NCBI RefSeq assembly: GCF_014237875.1
Contig: NZ_JACJVJ010000002.1
Span: 434,001-498,000, forward strand
Direction: 5' to 3'
DNA length: 64,000 nt
Source of the DNA: Parasphingopyxis marina
GTDB taxonomy: Bacteria > Pseudomonadota > Alphaproteobacteria > Sphingomonadales > Sphingomonadaceae
A program made the translations under genes and the position numbers. Below, piece after piece: positions 37,725 to 50,233 of the stretch. Under the pieces are notes generated by a model that was not told where the DNA came from, did no database searches, and was given only the letters and a program-made list of their open reading frames with translations. Every line of letters begins with the position of its first letter. Position 1 is the stretch's first letter.

Positions 37725-38237
37725 ATGAAACCGCGCCGGATCGCCGCCCTTGCCCTGCCACTGCTCCTGCCGCTCGCGCCCGCCCATGCGCAAAGCGCCG
37801 AGGATGTCGGCCGTTCCGCCCGCGATGTCGCACTGACGCCGCTCAGCGACCTCAACCTGCGCGGCGAGAGCGTGCCCGAGATATTGGCGCAGATCAGTTC
37901 GCCCTATCAGCCGATTGAAGATGGCAGCTGCGACGGCCTCACCCGCGAGATTGCGGGCCTGGACGAAGCCCTGGGCCCCGATATCGATATCGCGCAGGAA
38001 ACCGACCCCGATACGCTGGAGCGGGTGGAGCGCGGCGCCTCGTCGATCGTCGGCGGGCTCGTGCTGCCCTTTCGCGGCATCGTGCGCGAGATTTCCGGCG
38101 CCCGGGACCGCGAGCGCCGCCTGCTCGAATTCCACAGCCGCGGGGTGGCCCGGCGGGCCTATCTCAAGGGTATCGGATCGGCGCGCGGCTGCCCCCCGCC
38201 GGCCGCTCCCCTGCCCTATGGCGACGAGGAAGGCTGA
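37725..38237 (+). CDS. Small exported protein downstream of mrdB
   Basis: The 170-aa protein begins MKPRRIAALALPLLLPLAP with a signal peptide ending near AHAQS, so it is probably periplasmic. The mature part has two cysteines (GSCDG and RGCPPP) and the segment LTPLSDLNLRGESVPEILAQ. It ends with a Pro-rich tail. The family is not recognised by name. Its position behind the elongasome genes may mean co-transcription, but no role in wall synthesis can be read from it. Confidence 0.7.
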   Translation: MKPRRIAALALPLLLPLAPAHAQSAEDVGRSARDVALTPLSDLNLRGESVPEILAQISSPYQPIEDGSCDGLTREIAGLDEALGPDIDIAQETDPDTLERVERGASSIVGGLVLPFRGIVREISGARDRERRLLEFHSRGVARRAYLKGIGSARGCPPPAAPLPYGDEEG

Positions 38238-38329
38238 GGCGCGCTTGGCGCTTGCGGTGTGCCTGCACCCATGCTAACCGCGCCGCCTTCCCGACGGCAA
38301 AGCCCCGTCAGGAACGCCAAGAATGGAAT

Positions 38330-38405
<76 letters not shown>

Positions 38406-38525
38406 TCCTTCCCCCGACAACCAGGCCCGATCGCGCCGGCCGCGCGTGAATTCTCTCGCGCGCATTAATCATATCTAAGCCACAATTTGCCAAAACCGTT
38501 TCTCCGGAAACACGGGAGTGATGCG

Positions 38526-42440
<3,915 letters not shown>

Positions 42441-42481
42441 GCCTGGCCCCTCGCCCATCCGGGCCCCGTCCGGGCCCGCGC

Positions 42482-43909
42482 TCAATCGCGGGTGAAGCCC
42501 GCCCGCGGCACCGCCGCCCAGCCCCGTTCCTTGCGGAAAAACTTCCAGATGCCGCGAATGCGGAAATAGAGGAGAAACTGGCGATAGCCGAAATTCTCCA
42601 GCGCCGCCGCGCAGCCGATGATCAGCAGGTCGCGCGCGCTCGGCGTCCGCCGCAGCTGCGTTTCCTCCAGCGCCAGGGTACCGAGGCTGAGCGCGGTGCC
42701 GAACAGCAAGGTGATCGAAAAAAAGGCGATCGCCGAGGTTCCCGACAGCAAGCCGGTGAAGAACAGGAGCGGGATCAGCAGATAGCCCATCAGCTCCGAC
42801 GGCGGGCCGACGATATCCTCCAGGATCACGAGCGGCAGCGCGACCATGCCGACCCTGCCATAGCGCGGGTTGAACAGCATCTTGCGGTGGCTGCGCAGCG
42901 TTTCCATCCCCCCCTGCTGCCAGCGGGTCCGCTGGTTGCGGATACCGGCATAATCGAAGGGCACTTCGGTCCAGCACACCACTTCGGGGATGAATTCCAC
43001 CCGGTACGGCCTGTTCTGCTCCCGCATATGGCGGTGCAGCCGCGTCACGACTTCGAAATCCTCGGCCAGCGAATCGTGCCGATACCCGCCGATCTCGACC
43101 AGCGTCGAGCGGCGGAATATCCCGAAGGCCCCCGAAATCAGCACGAGCATGTTGAGTTCGGCCATCGCCACGCGCGCCGTTAGAAAGGCGCGCAGATATT
43201 CGAGCAGCTGGAAACGCGGCAGCCAGCCCTTGGGGAGCCTGACGGTTTCGACATAGCCGCCCCGCACCGGGGAATCGTTGATCACCCGGATGGCGCCGCC
43301 GACGGCGACCAGCGAGCCGTCGTCCGCCATGAAGGGTTCGGTCGAGCGCAGCAGCCCGTCGGGCTCTATGATCGAATCGGCGTCGATCACGCAGATCAGC
43401 GGCGTCGTTGCATATTGCAGCCCGCCATTGACGGCGTCCGCCTTGCGGCCATTGGCCTTGTCGACGACGATCAGGTTCGGGAATTTCGTCGAGCCGTAGA
43501 TCCCGAAAATCTCGGACGGCGTCAGATCGGCCAGCTTTTCCCTCTGGATCGGCTTCAGCCCGAATTCCGCGATCAGCACGCCCAGCGTATTGTCCGTGGA
43601 TTCGTCGTTGACGACGATCACCTCGTGATTGGGATATTGCAGGCCGAGCAACGCCTTGACGCTGTCGACGATGAACAGCTCCTCGTTGAAGCACGGCGCG
43701 ATCACCGACACGGCCATGCTGAGATCGGCATAGCGGCTCCACAGCTGCAGCGGCCGGCGCGCGGGCTTCACGCGCCGCCGGAAAGCCCGCACGGCGACGA
43801 TCAGCTGGATCACGGCGACGATATTGCGCAGCGACACGATCGCGAAAGCGATCGCCGCCAGCCACAGCGCGGTCGTCACCAGCCAGTCGTCGGCCGCCGG
43901 GGCGTTCAT
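42482..43909 (-). CDS. Processive family 2 glycosyltransferase (YaiP/BcsA/PgaC-like)
   Basis: The 475-aa protein has an N-terminal membrane helix, a GT-A domain and C-terminal membrane helices. The synthase motifs are VNDESTDNT, CVIDADS (DxD), SLAEDFEVV (general-base ED) and QRTRW (the Q-x-x-RW motif of processive beta-glycan synthases). It is thus likely to polymerise and export a polysaccharide. Its operon partner resembles YaiO, and Escherichia coli yaiO adjoins the GT2 gene yaiP. The sugar is unknown. It overlaps the HEAT gene by ATGA and is convergent with the hybrid kinase. Confidence 0.88.
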   Translation of the reverse strand: MNAPAADDWLVTTALWLAAIAFAIVSLRNIVAVIQLIVAVRAFRRRVKPARRPLQLWSRYADLSMAVSVIAPCFNEELFIVDSVKALLGLQYPNHEVIVVNDESTDNTLGVLIAEFGLKPIQREKLADLTPSEIFGIYGSTKFPNLIVVDKANGRKADAVNGGLQYATTPLICVIDADSIIEPDGLLRSTEPFMADDGSLVAVGGAIRVINDSPVRGGYVETVRLPKGWLPRFQLLEYLRAFLTARVAMAELNMLVLISGAFGIFRRSTLVEIGGYRHDSLAEDFEVVTRLHRHMREQNRPYRVEFIPEVVCWTEVPFDYAGIRNQRTRWQQGGMETLRSHRKMLFNPRYGRVGMVALPLVILEDIVGPPSELMGYLLIPLLFFTGLLSGTSAIAFFSITLLFGTALSLGTLALEETQLRRTPSARDLLIIGCAAALENFGYRQFLLYFRIRGIWKFFRKERGWAAVPRAGFTRD

Positions 43910-44877
43910 GCCGGTTCCGCCATCGCGCCCAGCGCCTGTTCGACGCGCAGCCGCACCCAGGGAGACGCGTCCCGCTCCATCTCGCGCAGTTTCGGCATCG
44001 CCTTGCGGAGCCCGAGATGCGCGCATGTCTGCGCCGCCAGCTCCCGCACGGTTTCGTCCTGGTCGTCGAGAAGCGCGAAGATCCACGGCGCCGCCGCCGG
44101 GTGGTTGACCTGGCTTGCCGCGCGCAGGGCGGCGCGCCGCACCAGCGGGTTTGCGTGATGGGAGGCGGCCGCCAGATGTTCGAGCGAGGAATAATCGCCG
44201 GTCCAGCCGAGCGCATCGACAAGCGCCGCGCGCAGCTCGTCCGGTATCTTCCGGCGCAGCATAGCGACCAGTTCGGGCCCGTATTTCGGGGCCGCGGCGC
44301 GAAACAGCGCGCGGTGGAGCCGGGTGGGCTTGGTGGTTTCCAGATCGAGCGCCGTCACGAGTATCTTGGGATAGGGAAGCGCGTCCAGCTGCGCGAGGGC
44401 CGCCGCCGCTTCGAGCCGGATACGCGGATTGGCGTCGCGCAGCAGCACCTGTTTGAGCGCCTTTATCGATTCGTCCTGGCCGACCCATTCCAGGATCCGC
44501 ACCGCATCGATGCGGCTGTTGACCGACCCGCGCCGCGCCCGGGCGATGATCGGCTGCAGCAACCGGTTGTCGATCGCGAACTGGCCGAGCTTCTGCCGGT
44601 CGCTGCCGCGCACCAGCTGGTAGAGATGGACGAGCGCGTCGAGCTTGTCCTGCCGCGGGGCATCGGCGAGTTTCGCGCCGACATCGTCGCCGGACAGCCA
44701 GACCATGAGCTGGGCGGTAATCATCCTCAGGCTGTCGCGGCGTTCATTTTGCCTCTGCTCTATCCAGTAGCGCCGGAGCACGAGCAGCAGCAGCAGGATC
44801 GTCATGATCGAGAAGCCGACCACCGAAATCGCGATCGCGGATTCGGCCATCCCGTCCGGAGAGGGACTAAAGGTCAT
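43906..44877 (-). CDS. Membrane-anchored HEAT-repeat protein
   Basis: The 323-aa protein has an N-terminal transmembrane helix (about residues 12-34, ISVVGFSIMTILLLLLVLRR) and then HEAT repeats from about 75 to the end (e.g. RIDAVRILEWVGQDESIKAL, NPRIRLEAAAALAQLDALPY, NPLVRRAALRAASQVNHPAA). HEAT solenoids bind proteins, so it may be a cytoplasmic scaffold for the GT2 synthase. It overlaps both neighbours by one to four bases and is therefore a built-in component of the REC-YaiO-HEAT-GT2 operon. Confidence 0.85.
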   Translation of the reverse strand: MTFSPSPDGMAESAIAISVVGFSIMTILLLLLVLRRYWIEQRQNERRDSLRMITAQLMVWLSGDDVGAKLADAPRQDKLDALVHLYQLVRGSDRQKLGQFAIDNRLLQPIIARARRGSVNSRIDAVRILEWVGQDESIKALKQVLLRDANPRIRLEAAAALAQLDALPYPKILVTALDLETTKPTRLHRALFRAAAPKYGPELVAMLRRKIPDELRAALVDALGWTGDYSSLEHLAAASHHANPLVRRAALRAASQVNHPAAAPWIFALLDDQDETVRELAAQTCAHLGLRKAMPKLREMERDASPWVRLRVEQALGAMAEPA

Positions 44878-46040
44878 CAGAACCGCAGGGCCAGGCCGAT
44901 CGACACAGCGGCGCGTTCATAGCTGCTCTCGCGTTCCTCATAGTCCCCAGTCAGCCTTAGCGTGATGCGGTCCGCAACCGGGATCGCCGCTCCCGCGTAC
45001 ACCGCGCGCACCCGCCGGGTAATGCCGGCCTCGGTATCGGGATAGGTGGCGGCGCCGGCAAAGGCCAGAATCCCTTCGGGCAGCGGCACATCCAGCCGGC
45101 CCGACCAGCCGATGCGATGATCTCCCTCGATATCGCGCAGGTTGATCATTTTCCCGGTCAGGCTCGCCCGGTTGCGTCCGAAGAACAGCCGGACGCCGGG
45201 TTCGGCGACGATCACGTCGCCGGACGCGTACTGGGCATAGCGAAAATCGGCGAGCAGCGTGATCGCCGCGCCCACATCCTGCTCCACGCCCGCGCGGACG
45301 CCCCATTGCTCGCGGAAATCGGCGTTCGGCGTGGCCGATATCGAGACATAGCCGCGCGTGGCATCGCCGAGCGCCATATCGGCGCGAACGCGGCCGGTTA
45401 CGTCGGTGGCGAACACCCGGTCGGCCCGTTCCACCTCGCCGCCCAGCGACAGCCGGTCGCTGGCGCGGACATAGGCGCCGAGCGTGGTTTCATACCAGGT
45501 GCGCTTCCCGCTCGCGAGATCGATCCAGGCGACCGTCTGGTTCGCATAGACGCCTCCGCCCCCGCCGCGCGGCGTGCCGTCCGGCGCGGGCCGCCGCAGC
45601 TGCGCCCGGATGAGGGCGAGATCGGCATTGTCCGGATCGCGGGCCTCTATGGCGTTCAATTCGTCCGCCGCCTGCCCTTCGCGGCCCGACCAGAGATAGG
45701 CCCGCGCCAGCGCCGCCCGGATATCGAGATCGTCGGGAGCCAGCGCGCGCGCCCGTTCCAGCATGGTCACCGCCTCGGCATGACGCCCCTGGAAGGCGTA
45801 GCTGGTGCCGAGCAGGCGAAGCAGGTTGGCGTTGTCGGGATCGGCGGCAAGCGCCCGGGCGAAATGCGCGGACGCGGCGGCATGATCGCCGGCTTCGCGC
45901 GCGGCAAGGCCCGCCGCCAGCGGATCCGCGGTGTCCTGCGCCAAGGCCGGCGCCGGCAAACAGCAAAGGCCCAGCGCCAGAAGGGCGTCAGGAATCCGGG
46001 GTCGCGGTTTCTTTCCGGCCGGTTTTCTGGAGGATCGCAT
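44877..46040 (-). CDS. YaiO-family outer-membrane beta-barrel protein with TPR domain
   Basis: The 387-aa protein has a basic N-terminus and signal sequence (LLALGLCCLPAPALAQ), TPR-like repeats (about 40-135, e.g. NLLRLLGTSYAFQGRHAEAV), and a C-terminal barrel of about 200 residues with alternating strands ending in IGLALRF, an aromatic C-terminal residue as required for outer-membrane insertion. This matches YaiO. With the GT2 synthase it may form an export route. The only start that keeps the signal peptide, ATG 46040, lies 53 bases inside the receiver gene, an unusually long overlap. Confidence 0.8.
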   Translation of the reverse strand: MRSSRKPAGKKPRPRIPDALLALGLCCLPAPALAQDTADPLAAGLAAREAGDHAAASAHFARALAADPDNANLLRLLGTSYAFQGRHAEAVTMLERARALAPDDLDIRAALARAYLWSGREGQAADELNAIEARDPDNADLALIRAQLRRPAPDGTPRGGGGGVYANQTVAWIDLASGKRTWYETTLGAYVRASDRLSLGGEVERADRVFATDVTGRVRADMALGDATRGYVSISATPNADFREQWGVRAGVEQDVGAAITLLADFRYAQYASGDVIVAEPGVRLFFGRNRASLTGKMINLRDIEGDHRIGWSGRLDVPLPEGILAFAGAATYPDTEAGITRRVRAVYAGAAIPVADRITLRLTGDYEERESSYERAAVSIGLALRF

Positions 46041-46386
46041 CGACGCGCGCGACAAGCTCGTCGGGAATGAAGGGCTTGGTAACATAATCGTTGGCACCTG
46101 CCTTGAGCGCATTCACGACGTCTTCCTGCGCCCGCCGCGACGTCAGCATCACGATCGGCAGGGCGCTTGTCGCGGCCTCCGCGCGCAACGCTTCCAGAAC
46201 GGCAAAGCCAGACATCACCGGCATCATCGCATCGAGGACGACAAGGTCGAATCCGCCTTCCCGCGCCTTTTTCAGCGCGGTTTCGCCGTCTTCGGCCGTT
46301 TCGACCTGATGGCCGCCCTGATCCAGCTTGAACCGGACCAGCTCGCCCAACAAATCATCGTCGTCAGCTACCAATATTTTAGCCAT
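45988..46386 (-). CDS. Single-domain response regulator
   Basis: A 132-aa stand-alone receiver: acidic pocket ILVADDDD, phospho-acceptor Asp in LVVLDAMMPVMSG, conserved Thr/Ser in PIVMLTSR and Lys in YVTKPF. There is no output domain, only a short charged tail. It is the first gene of the YaiO-HEAT-GT2 operon, so it likely acts by protein contact on the synthase complex or as a phosphate shuttle. The facing hybrid kinase with its C-terminal HPt is a natural phosphate source. The ATG at 46386 gives MAKILVAD. Confidence 0.9.
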   Translation of the reverse strand: MAKILVADDDDLLGELVRFKLDQGGHQVETAEDGETALKKAREGGFDLVVLDAMMPVMSGFAVLEALRAEAATSALPIVMLTSRRAQEDVVNALKAGANDYVTKPFIPDELVARVDAILQKTGRKETATPDS

Positions 46387-46407
46387 GCAACACACCTGGA
46401 GCACTTA

Positions 46408-46432
46408 AACTATCATGCTCCGGCATCGTTCC
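46408..46432 (-). promoter_or_regulatory. EcfG-like (general stress) promoter candidate for the REC-YaiO-HEAT-GT2 operon
   Basis: On the minus strand GGAAC (46432-46428) is followed after 16 bases by AGTT (46411-46408). The alphaproteobacterial general-stress sigma factor EcfG recognises GGAAC-N16/17-CGTT, so this is one mismatch away. The predicted start would give a 5' leader of under 20 bases before the receiver ATG at 46386. Confidence 0.35.
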
Positions 46433-46579
46433 CTCAGAAACGCGCCGCCTATTTGCCCGACTTCGTCCCTAACATGATTTTATTAATGTTATCGATATTT
46501 ACGCGCGCTGGCGCCGACGGCGAGAAATGCCGCTTTTTCGCCGCTTGTGAACCGGCCCCGGCTTCCATATCCTTCGCGC

Positions 46580-47206
46580 ATGACCGATTGCTGTTCCGCC
46601 AAGGGGTGCGAGATCGAGGAAATGGCCCGCCAGGCCGGGCAACGGCGCGTGCTGATCGTCGTACTCCTGCTCAACTCGGCGATGTTCTTCGTCGAGTTCA
46701 CGGCCGGGCTGATCGCCGGATCGACGGCGCTGATGGCGGATTCGGTGGACATGCTCGGCGACGCCTTCGTCTACGTGCTGAGCCTCTACGCGCTGACCCG
46801 CAGCAGCCGGTGGAAGGCCGGCGCGGCGATGGCCAAGGGCGTCTTCATCCTGGTCTTCGGCGCGGTGATCGTCGTCGAGGCGATTTCCAAGGCCATGGTC
46901 GGCGTGCCCCCGTCCTCGACGCTGATGTTTATCTTCGGCAGCCTCGCGCTGGCCGTGAACCTTGGCTGTTTCGCGCTGCTCTGGCGTTACCGGACGCAGG
47001 ACGTGAACATGTCGAGCTCGTTCGAATGTTCGCGCAACGACCTGATCGCGAACACCGGCGTGCTGATCGCCGCCGCCGCCGTCCTCGCCACCGCTTCGCC
47101 CTGGCCCGATATCGTCATCGGCCTGCTGATCGCAGCGGTGTTCCTGCGCTCTGCGGTGCGGGTGCTGGCCGAAGCCTGGCCGATGTGGCGGGCGGGAACC
47201 GTTTAG
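46580..47206 (+). CDS. Cation diffusion facilitator family transporter (short form)
   Basis: The 208-aa protein has about six membrane segments and no C-terminal cytoplasmic domain. The N-terminus carries a potential metal site, MTDCCSAKGCEIEE. Transmembrane helix 2 has ALMADSVDMLGDAFVY, where CDF proteins carry the D/H metal ligands, and helix 5 has FECSRNDLIANTGVL. The substrate is probably a divalent metal such as Zn, Co or Cd. The ATG at 46580 is preferred over an upstream in-frame start. It is divergent from the receiver operon. Confidence 0.85.
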   Translation: MTDCCSAKGCEIEEMARQAGQRRVLIVVLLLNSAMFFVEFTAGLIAGSTALMADSVDMLGDAFVYVLSLYALTRSSRWKAGAAMAKGVFILVFGAVIVVEAISKAMVGVPPSSTLMFIFGSLALAVNLGCFALLWRYRTQDVNMSSSFECSRNDLIANTGVLIAAAAVLATASPWPDIVIGLLIAAVFLRSAVRVLAEAWPMWRAGTV

Positions 47207-47364
47207 CGGGATTTCTGCCTCCCCGCACCCGGGATAAACTAGGCAAGGGCTGACAAATCCGTCCATTTGCTCTAGGGGAAAGGCGTGCGCTCCACTCCAT
47301 TCTCCACCACGATAATCAGCGCATGGGCATGTCCCGCCAAAGCGCGAAACCCTGGAACGCGGTG

Positions 47365-47643
47365 ATGCGGAATATGTGGTTCAGCATGGCTTTCGGGCTG
47401 ACGCTCAGCGGTTGCGCGGCCAGCGATGGCGAGCCGGTCGACGAGGCGGATTGCGCCGGCATTTTCCTGACCGGCCCCGAAATCGGGGATGAACGGCCCC
47501 AGAGTTACACGATACATGAACTCATGGCATATTCGGCCGCCATGGGGATGACGCAAGAAGAGGCCGAAACGCTGCTTTATCTCAAGGGATTATCGCCAAG
47601 CCACAGGCTTGCCCCCGGCGAAACACTTTGTATCGAGCGATAG
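47365..47643 (+). CDS. Small predicted lipoprotein
   Basis: From the ATG at 47365 the 92-aa product starts MRNMWFSMAFGLTLSGC, a short lipoprotein signal with an LSGC lipobox at residue 17. The mature part is acidic with two further cysteines (ADCAG, TLCIE) and the segment YSAAMGMTQEEAETLLYL. The family is not recognised. An alternative ATG at 47323 would lengthen the signal. It lies alone between the CDF and MarC genes, so no functional hint comes from context. Confidence 0.65.
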   Translation: MRNMWFSMAFGLTLSGCAASDGEPVDEADCAGIFLTGPEIGDERPQSYTIHELMAYSAAMGMTQEEAETLLYLKGLSPSHRLAPGETLCIER

Positions 47644-47767
47644 AGCGGCAAACGAATTTCGTAGTTCCGTTCCGAAATAGCGATCGCCGCCGAAAAAGCG
47701 GCTATTCGGACAACACCAAACAGAATGTGAAGCGCCATCCACAGCGCTTCGCAACAGGAGCGATACA

Positions 47768-48421
47768 GTGCTGGATCTGACCACTATCGTCCGCGATTTC
47801 GTGACGTTGCTGGTCGTTATCGATCCGGTGGGAACGATCCCGGTCTATCTCTTCGCGGTCCAGGGCGTTCCCGAAAAACTGCATCGGCGCATCGCCATCC
47901 GTTCGATCTTTATCGCAACGATCATATTGCTGGCGTTCCTCGTCGGCGGTCAGGCGCTCCTGGAAGTGCTGGGCCTTCGCCTGGGGTCTTTTCAGATCGC
48001 CGGTGGAATGATCCTGTTCCTGTTCGCGCTGACGATGATTTTTGGCGAATCCAAACCGAGCCGGGAGATCGAAGAAGCGGAGCGGGATCATCTCGCGGGC
48101 GCGGTCTTCCCGCTTGCCATGCCCTCCATCGCGTCGCCCGGCGCCATGCTCGCGATTGTGGTACTGACCGACAACCATACAGAATCCGTCTATGAACAGG
48201 CGGTCACGGCCGGGCTCCTGGTTCTGGTCCTCGCGATCACATTGGTGCTTCTTCTATCGGCGAGCGTTATTCACCGAACGATCGGCAACAGCGGCGCCAG
48301 CGTGATCAGCCGCGTCATGGGAATCATTCTGGCCACGATCGCCGTGGACGCCATCCTTGGCGGCCTCGACGCGCTGAACGTGCTGGACATCGCGCCTGCG
48401 ACCGCCATCGCAACCGAATAG
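47768..48421 (+). CDS. MarC family integral membrane protein
   Basis: A 217-aa protein with about six membrane helices in two halves, each containing the family PxG-type motif: LVVIDPVGTIPVYLFAV near the N-terminus and FPLAMPSIASPGAMLAIVVL in the second half. LGSFQIAGGMILFLFALTMI is also typical. Members (MarC, YhgN) are of unknown transport function and are no longer linked to antibiotic resistance. The start is GTG at 47768, preceded by CAGGAG. Confidence 0.9.
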   Translation: MLDLTTIVRDFVTLLVVIDPVGTIPVYLFAVQGVPEKLHRRIAIRSIFIATIILLAFLVGGQALLEVLGLRLGSFQIAGGMILFLFALTMIFGESKPSREIEEAERDHLAGAVFPLAMPSIASPGAMLAIVVLTDNHTESVYEQAVTAGLLVLVLAITLVLLLSASVIHRTIGNSGASVISRVMGIILATIAVDAILGGLDALNVLDIAPATAIATE

Positions 48422-48472
48422 ATCGGGCTTGCACCGCGCTAGGCACCGCGCGAGCGGCCCCGTTGAGCCTTG

Positions 48473-49027
48473 CTATAGGTAGAGCTTCTCGTTGATCGGG
48501 ATGCCCTGTTCCTTGCAGTAATTTTCATAATGCTCGATGAACCACCAGACATCGGCGGTGAAGCTGAAGTCGCCGTTATCGTCGTAGAATTCGATCGGGC
48601 CTTCCATCCAGCCGAACAGCTTCACGCCGTCGGGATGGTCGGTGACCAGCGTGTGCGCTTCGCCGGGCACTTCGAGGATCAGCCCGCCGGGGCTCGCGAC
48701 CCAGTCATATTCCAGATATTTCACGCTGCCTTCGAGGCAGACCATGGTGATCGTGCCGCGATGGAGATGCGTGCCGACGACGCCGGGGCCCTTCACCCAG
48801 AGGATGTTGGAAAACAGGTTGCGGCGCACGTCGAAGGCGAGATGCTTGATCGCGGCGGTATCGCCGAACGGCACCCAGGGGCTGTCCACGTCCGTCTGCG
48901 CGTCGATATAGCGGCCGCCGGGGCTCAGCCGCTCCACCAGTTCCTTGTGCGGATAGCGGACATCGACGATCTCGGCCTTGGTCGAAGGCGGCGCGTTATG
49001 GGGCTTTGCGGGTGCGGTCGTGGCCAT
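48473..49027 (-). CDS. Cupin, 2,4'-dihydroxyacetophenone dioxygenase family
   Basis: The 184-aa protein has a ChrR-like cupin fold. The metal motif GTHLHRGTITMVCLEGSVKY is followed by a second half with VPGEAHTLVTDHP, and the extended C-terminal region ADVWWFIEHYENYCKEQG is characteristic of the 2,4'-dihydroxyacetophenone dioxygenase group (Fe-dependent C-C cleavage of aryl ketones). It lies downstream of the MTHFR gene on the same strand, 97 bases away, suggesting aromatic-compound catabolism. The true substrate is not known. Confidence 0.8.
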   Translation of the reverse strand: MATTAPAKPHNAPPSTKAEIVDVRYPHKELVERLSPGGRYIDAQTDVDSPWVPFGDTAAIKHLAFDVRRNLFSNILWVKGPGVVGTHLHRGTITMVCLEGSVKYLEYDWVASPGGLILEVPGEAHTLVTDHPDGVKLFGWMEGPIEFYDDNGDFSFTADVWWFIEHYENYCKEQGIPINEKLYL

Positions 49028-49124
49028 GGTTACTCTCCTTTGCCGCCTTTCAAGCGCACAAGGCAGCCACCGTCAAACCACGATCGGGGCGCGTTTCACT
49101 CTCGGCAATCCGCAGGCCGGTTTT

Positions 49125-50012
49125 TCAGGCCGCCACTTCCTTCTGGCGCGCGGCATAGGCGTCGATCCATTCCATCGTCGCCTTCATCCCGCCGAACGGA
49201 TAGAAATGCAGGCGCACCTTGCCATGTTCGGGGCCGAGCCCCGCGGCGAAGGCGTCGACCATCTTGTCCGGCCCGGCCGTGCCGAGCAGGTTGGTCAGCG
49301 ACATCACGCCATATTTCTTCATCACCGACGCCGAAGCGCCGACCCCGCAGCGCGCGGCGAAACGCAGCAGCTTCTTGAGACCCGCCGGGCCGGGCACGCC
49401 GATGCGGACCGGCGTTTCGATGCCGCGCTCGCGCAGTTCCTTCAGCCAGTCGAGGAAGCGATCGGGATCGAAACCGAACTGGGTGACGATCAGCGATGCC
49501 ATGCCGCGGCTTTCGATATCGGCGCATTTGGATTTCAGCACGGCCCAGCATTCCTCGTCGGTCATGTTGGGGTGGCCATCGGGATGGCCGCCAATGCCGA
49601 CCGCCTGGATGCCGACCTGCTCCAGCAGGCCGGTCGCGAGGATCGCGCTCGTATCCGCGAACGGGCCTTCGGCTTCGGGGGGATCGCCGGCGATCACGAA
49701 GACGCGCTTCACATCGGCTTCGGCAACCACGCGGCGGGCCATTTCCTCGAACTCATGCTGGCTGAGGAAGCGGCGGGCGGAAAAATGCGGCATCGGTTCG
49801 AAGCCCAGCCGGCGTACGGCCTTGGCGGCCTCGATCCGCATTTCCAGATTCTCGCCGGGAAGGAAGGTAACGGCCACCGGCGTTTCCGGCGCCATCAGCG
49901 GCGCGGCTTCTTCCAGCGCCTCGATGTCCTTGGCCGTCATCTCGATGGAAAAACCGTCGGTGATGACCTCGGGCGGCAGATCCCAGTTCGGGTGGATCAC
50001 GGGTGTATTCAT
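49125..50012 (-). CDS. Methylenetetrahydrofolate reductase family protein
   Basis: The 295-aa TIM-barrel protein has SIEMTAKDIEALEEAAPLM at its start and family segments VKRVFVIAGDPPEAEGPF, VGIGGHPDGHP, SLIVTQFGFDPDRFLDWL and PVRIGVPGPAGLKKLLRFA. It is not the classical MetF branch that follows metH. Related proteins oxidise methyl-THF formed by aromatic O-demethylation in sphingomonads. Pairing with an aryl-ketone dioxygenase-like cupin fits that setting. The ATG at 50012 is chosen; the longer frame adds only MGGSL. It is divergent from the LOV-HTH gene. Confidence 0.82.
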   Translation of the reverse strand: MNTPVIHPNWDLPPEVITDGFSIEMTAKDIEALEEAAPLMAPETPVAVTFLPGENLEMRIEAAKAVRRLGFEPMPHFSARRFLSQHEFEEMARRVVAEADVKRVFVIAGDPPEAEGPFADTSAILATGLLEQVGIQAVGIGGHPDGHPNMTDEECWAVLKSKCADIESRGMASLIVTQFGFDPDRFLDWLKELRERGIETPVRIGVPGPAGLKKLLRFAARCGVGASASVMKKYGVMSLTNLLGTAGPDKMVDAFAAGLGPEHGKVRLHFYPFGGMKATMEWIDAYAARQKEVAA

Positions 50013-50233
50013 CAGGCTCCCTCCCAAGAGTCGCTGGCTGTTTTGCTATTTATGCAGCATTACATACAAAATGGGTTTGAGACAATTCCCCAATTCCCCC
50101 CGCTGCGCCGCGGCGATCCGCCCCGTTCCGAACCGGACCTATCTCTTGCCCTCCCGCACTTCCGCAGGGCCGCGCGGCGCGCTATCCTTTCCCTATTGCG
50201 TGCGTACAGGGGAGCACGGGCGCTACGGCGGTC

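Noticed and set aside
42441-42481. Terminator between the hybrid kinase and GT2 genes
   Set aside because: GGGCCC-containing direct repeats are present, but there is no clear stem with a T run on either strand.
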